Source of the DNA: Burkholderiales bacterium GJ-E10
Lineage (GTDB): Bacteria > Pseudomonadota > Gammaproteobacteria > Burkholderiales > Burkholderiaceae_F
Length of the DNA: 64,000 nt
Reading direction: 5' to 3'
NCBI GenBank assembly: GCA_000828975.1
Contig: AP014683.1
Coordinates: 2,747,700 to 2,811,699, forward strand
Shown: one piece after another, positions 61,571 through 64,000 of the stretch
Numbering within the stretch: position 1 is the first letter of the stretch
Layout: each line of letters begins with the position of its first letter
Position numbers and translations under genes: made by a program
The notes under the pieces: generated by a model
Told to the model about the DNA's origin: nothing
Seen by the model: the letters and a program-made list of their open reading frames with translations, nothing else
The model's database searches: none

Positions 61571-63718
61571 TCAGCCCGCCAATGGGTCCATGTTTCTTTC
61601 GCGCCCGGATCCGGGCGCCGGAACCGCAAGACGCCGCCCCTGCGTCAGCAGCCTCGCAAAGTCCTCGGCAAGGATCGATTCACTGAACAGATATCCCTGC
61701 ATGGCATCGCAACGGGCACGGGAAAGGAACGAATACTGCTCCCAGGTCTCCACCCCTTCGGCGACCACCTGCATCTTCAACTCCCGCGCCAGGGCGATCA
61801 CCATGCGGGCAATCGTGGCGTCGTTGGGATCCGTGGCGATGGAATCGACGAAGGATCGGTCGATCTTCAGGCCGTCGATGGGGAAGCGCTTCAGGTATGC
61901 AAGGCTCGAATAGCCGGTGCCGAAATCATCGAGCCAGATGCGAACCCCGACCGTCTTCAGTTCGGCAAGCGTGCGAATGCTTTCCTCGGGCGCGGCCATG
62001 GCGACGCTCTCGGTGACTTCCAGTTCCAGGCACCGCGCAGACAGCCCATTGGCATCGAGCGCCCGCGCAATCTGGCGGGGAAGATTGCGCGACTGGAATT
62101 GCAGCGCGGAAAGGTTGACCGCCACCGAGACTTCCGGCAACCCCGCCGCCATCCAGTCGCGGATCTGCGCGCAGGCCGATTCGATCACCCACTGCCCGAT
62201 CGGCACGATCAGGCCCGTCTCCTCCGCCAACGGGATGAACTCCATCGGCGACACCATGCCGCGGGTCGGATGGCTCCACCGAACGAGCGCTTCCGCGCCG
62301 ACGACACTCCCGTCCTGCAAGCGCACCTTGGGCTGGTAGTGCAACACCAACTCCTGCCGCTCGAGCGCGCGGCGAAGATCGCCTTCGAGATCCAGACGCT
62401 CGGCGGTCCGCCGATTCATTTCCGGCGAATAGTGCTCGAGGCGATTTCGCCCGCGCGCCTTGGCGCAGTACATCGCAGTATCCGCGTTCCGATACATTTC
62501 CGCGAAATTCGCACCATCCTGCGGGTACGAAGCGATCCCCAAGCTCGCCGTCATGGTCAACTCGTGGGCTCCAACCCGGATCGGCTGCTTGATCGTTTCC
62601 AGAAGATGATTGCCGAAGTCCGTCGCCACCTCGCCAGGCGTGTCCCGCATCACGATCATGAATTCGTCGCCGCCCAGACGCGCCACGACATCCCCGGAAC
62701 GGGCAGCCACGTCCAGTCGCGCGCCGAGTTCTTGCAGCAACGCGTCTCCGACGGCGTGTCCGAGGCCGTCGTTGACGATCTTGAACCGGTCCAGGTCGAT
62801 CAACAGCATGGCGACACGCCGATCGGAATCCTGTGGCGGGGCCAGCAGCCGGGCGGTCTGCTCCTCCGCCAGCAGGCGGTTTGCGAGTCCAGTCAGGGAG
62901 TCGTGCGTGGCCTGGCGGCGAAGCTCCCGTTCCTGCCGCTTGCGCTCGGTGATGTCGGAAAAGAAGCCGACCAGGATGCGGCGTCCGTTGCATTGCAGGG
63001 AGGAGGCCTTGATTTCGACGTCGACCACGTCTCCGCGCCGGGTCAGGACCTGCGTTTCGATCAACTGGCCGTCCGCGGTCCATCGGTGGCGGGAGAATCC
63101 CGGCGAAGACGTTCGGCAATTCTGCAACGGCGGATGCAGCACCCAATGCGGCCGGCCGAGCAGTTCAACCCGGCTCCAGCCGACCAGCCGCTCCATCGCC
63201 CGGTTGATGTCGCGCAATTCCCCGGTCTCCGCATCCGCCAATGCGATCGCTGTCGTCGCGTCCTCGAATATGGTGCGATACCGCGCGTCGCTGTCGCGCA
63301 ATGCCTGCAGCGCCCGATGGCGCTGCGTCACATCGCGAAGCGTGAAAAGGAGCAGGGACACCGGCTCGTCCGCGTCATCCAGGACCGGAATGAGCGACAG
63401 GTCCCAGTAGGTCTCCCCCCATTCCGGGTGGCCTGAAAACGGGAACGGATGGTCGAATGCCGCATAGGGGATCCGGGTCTCCACCACCCGCCGGAACTCC
63501 TCGATCAGCGGCGACGGATAGAGATCGAAAAGCCGCCGCCCGGAAAACTCCTCGATCCGCCGCGCGCAGACATCGGCATAGGCGCGGTTGACGCGCAAAT
63601 AACGGAAATCACGATCGAGGACGACGATGCAGTCGTCGGCGTGCCGGTAGATGGATTCCAGCAACAGGAGTGCGGGCGCATCCCCCGGAAAACGATCCCC
63701 CTTCTCCGCGGCGTTCAC
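61571..63718 (-). CDS. PAS-PAS-GGDEF-EAL cyclic-di-GMP protein
   Basis: This 715-residue cytosolic protein has two PAS domains (about 15-130 and 145-265; CIVVLDRDFRYLRVNRAYAD, TTAIALADAETGELRDINRA), a GGDEF domain with ARLGGDEF and an inhibitory RxxD (RSGD) five residues before it, and an EAL domain with EALVRWSH, LDDFGTGYSS and EGVET. All residues for both cyclase and phosphodiesterase functions are visible. The protein could switch its output on a redox or ligand signal through PAS. It has a bounded 5' region with no other genes. Confidence 0.92.
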   Translation of the reverse strand: MNAAEKGDRFPGDAPALLLLESIYRHADDCIVVLDRDFRYLRVNRAYADVCARRIEEFSGRRLFDLYPSPLIEEFRRVVETRIPYAAFDHPFPFSGHPEWGETYWDLSLIPVLDDADEPVSLLLFTLRDVTQRHRALQALRDSDARYRTIFEDATTAIALADAETGELRDINRAMERLVGWSRVELLGRPHWVLHPPLQNCRTSSPGFSRHRWTADGQLIETQVLTRRGDVVDVEIKASSLQCNGRRILVGFFSDITERKRQERELRRQATHDSLTGLANRLLAEEQTARLLAPPQDSDRRVAMLLIDLDRFKIVNDGLGHAVGDALLQELGARLDVAARSGDVVARLGGDEFMIVMRDTPGEVATDFGNHLLETIKQPIRVGAHELTMTASLGIASYPQDGANFAEMYRNADTAMYCAKARGRNRLEHYSPEMNRRTAERLDLEGDLRRALERQELVLHYQPKVRLQDGSVVGAEALVRWSHPTRGMVSPMEFIPLAEETGLIVPIGQWVIESACAQIRDWMAAGLPEVSVAVNLSALQFQSRNLPRQIARALDANGLSARCLELEVTESVAMAAPEESIRTLAELKTVGVRIWLDDFGTGYSSLAYLKRFPIDGLKIDRSFVDSIATDPNDATIARMVIALARELKMQVVAEGVETWEQYSFLSRARCDAMQGYLFSESILAEDFARLLTQGRRLAVPAPGSGRERNMDPLAG

Positions 63719-63930
63719 GGCATCGCCCCCAAGTTTGCGCTCCTCCGTTTGAAACTCCGTACCATGGTGCGGAGTCGGATTGTATTACGTCAAACATGTT
63801 GGGAAGCCAAACAAAAAGCGGCGATTCTCGACGGCAGTTTGCAAAATCAGCGGGGTGATCGAACGCGGGATCGATGGGGCGAAGGACGCCATGGAGCGCA
63901 CCGGGCACTCGGGCCGCGCAGTGCATCGAC

Positions 63931-63986
63931 GGAAAAAAAGAGCGGTCCCAGGCCCGAACTTTGGAGGGGATCGGCCCCGGGACCGC
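63931..63986 (-). terminator. Rho-independent terminator of a minus-strand gene beyond the right edge
   Basis: On the minus strand GCGGTCCC (63986-63979) pairs with GGGACCGC (63949-63942), and TCTTTTTTT follows. It probably ends a transcript entering from beyond base 64000. Bases 63719-63930 hold no supported gene and should include the promoter of the PAS-GGDEF-EAL gene. Confidence 0.75.
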
Positions 63987-64000
63987 GACGACCCAAGGTG

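Overview
The window is about 64 kb of GC-rich, densely coding DNA from a chemolithoautotrophic proteobacterium, most like a betaproteobacterium related to sulfur-, iron- or hydrogen-oxidisers. The evidence is two Rubisco operons, a PEP carboxylase, proteobacterial TonB/ExbBD and several GGDEF/EAL proteins. The species cannot be named from the sequence. No tRNA, rRNA or CRISPR array was seen.

Bases 1-17700 hold carbon fixation. A form I Rubisco operon (cbbL-cbbS-cbbQ-cbbO, minus strand, cbbO cut by the window edge) and a form II operon (cbbM-cbbQ-cbbO, minus strand) each carry their own CbbQO activase genes. Both Rubisco promoters share a CATAA...TTATG dyad that looks like a CbbR site, but no cbbR lies in the window. 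Between the operons are a TonB uptake operon (receptor, exbB, exbD, tonB, cytochrome b561, PepSY protein), an Omp85-type barrel and an ArsB/SLC13-type permease.

Bases 17700-23770 hold an EmrAB-TolC-like tripartite efflux operon and a GGDEF-EAL protein.

Bases 23773-39834 are the most unusual part: one long, tightly overlapped minus-strand operon that looks like a highly reducing type II polyketide or fatty-acid pathway. In transcription order it encodes a class B asparagine-synthetase-like amidotransferase, a degenerate hot-dog protein, a FabZ-like dehydratase, an ACP, a KASIII-like enzyme, a degenerate SDR, a FabG-like ketoreductase, a natural fusion of a ketosynthase with a Cys-less ketosynthase (chain-length-factor-like), a small exported protein, a MacB-like ATPase and FtsX-like permease, a LolA-like protein, an outer-membrane barrel, and a phosphopantetheinyl transferase read in frame into dihydroorotase (PyrC). 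A near-consensus sigma70 promoter with a perfect 11+1+11 bp palindromic operator drives it. An IS1111-group (IS110 family) element has split the barrel gene; its 3' noncoding end has short matches to both insertion flanks, as expected for a guide (seek/bridge) RNA.

Bases 39962-40282, 60934-61187 and 61244-61560 are three copies of an apparently undescribed structured repeat. Each is about 240 nt between 31-33 bp terminal arms. The arm and hairpin sequences differ between copies but stay complementary, so the base pairing is conserved rather than the sequence.

Bases 40324-63718 hold mostly housekeeping genes: an Atm1-like ABC exporter, a YciA-like thioesterase and glycerate 2-kinase, a Rossmann-PAS-GGDEF protein, a quinone oxidoreductase, PEP carboxylase, a beta-oxidation set (thiolase, hydroxyacyl-CoA dehydrogenase/hydratase, acyl-CoA dehydrogenase), a CYTH-CHAD protein, an HNH nuclease, a SWIB protein with a lysine/alanine tail, a PAP2 phosphatase with a GT39 glycosyltransferase, a DUF423 protein and a PAS-GGDEF-EAL protein.
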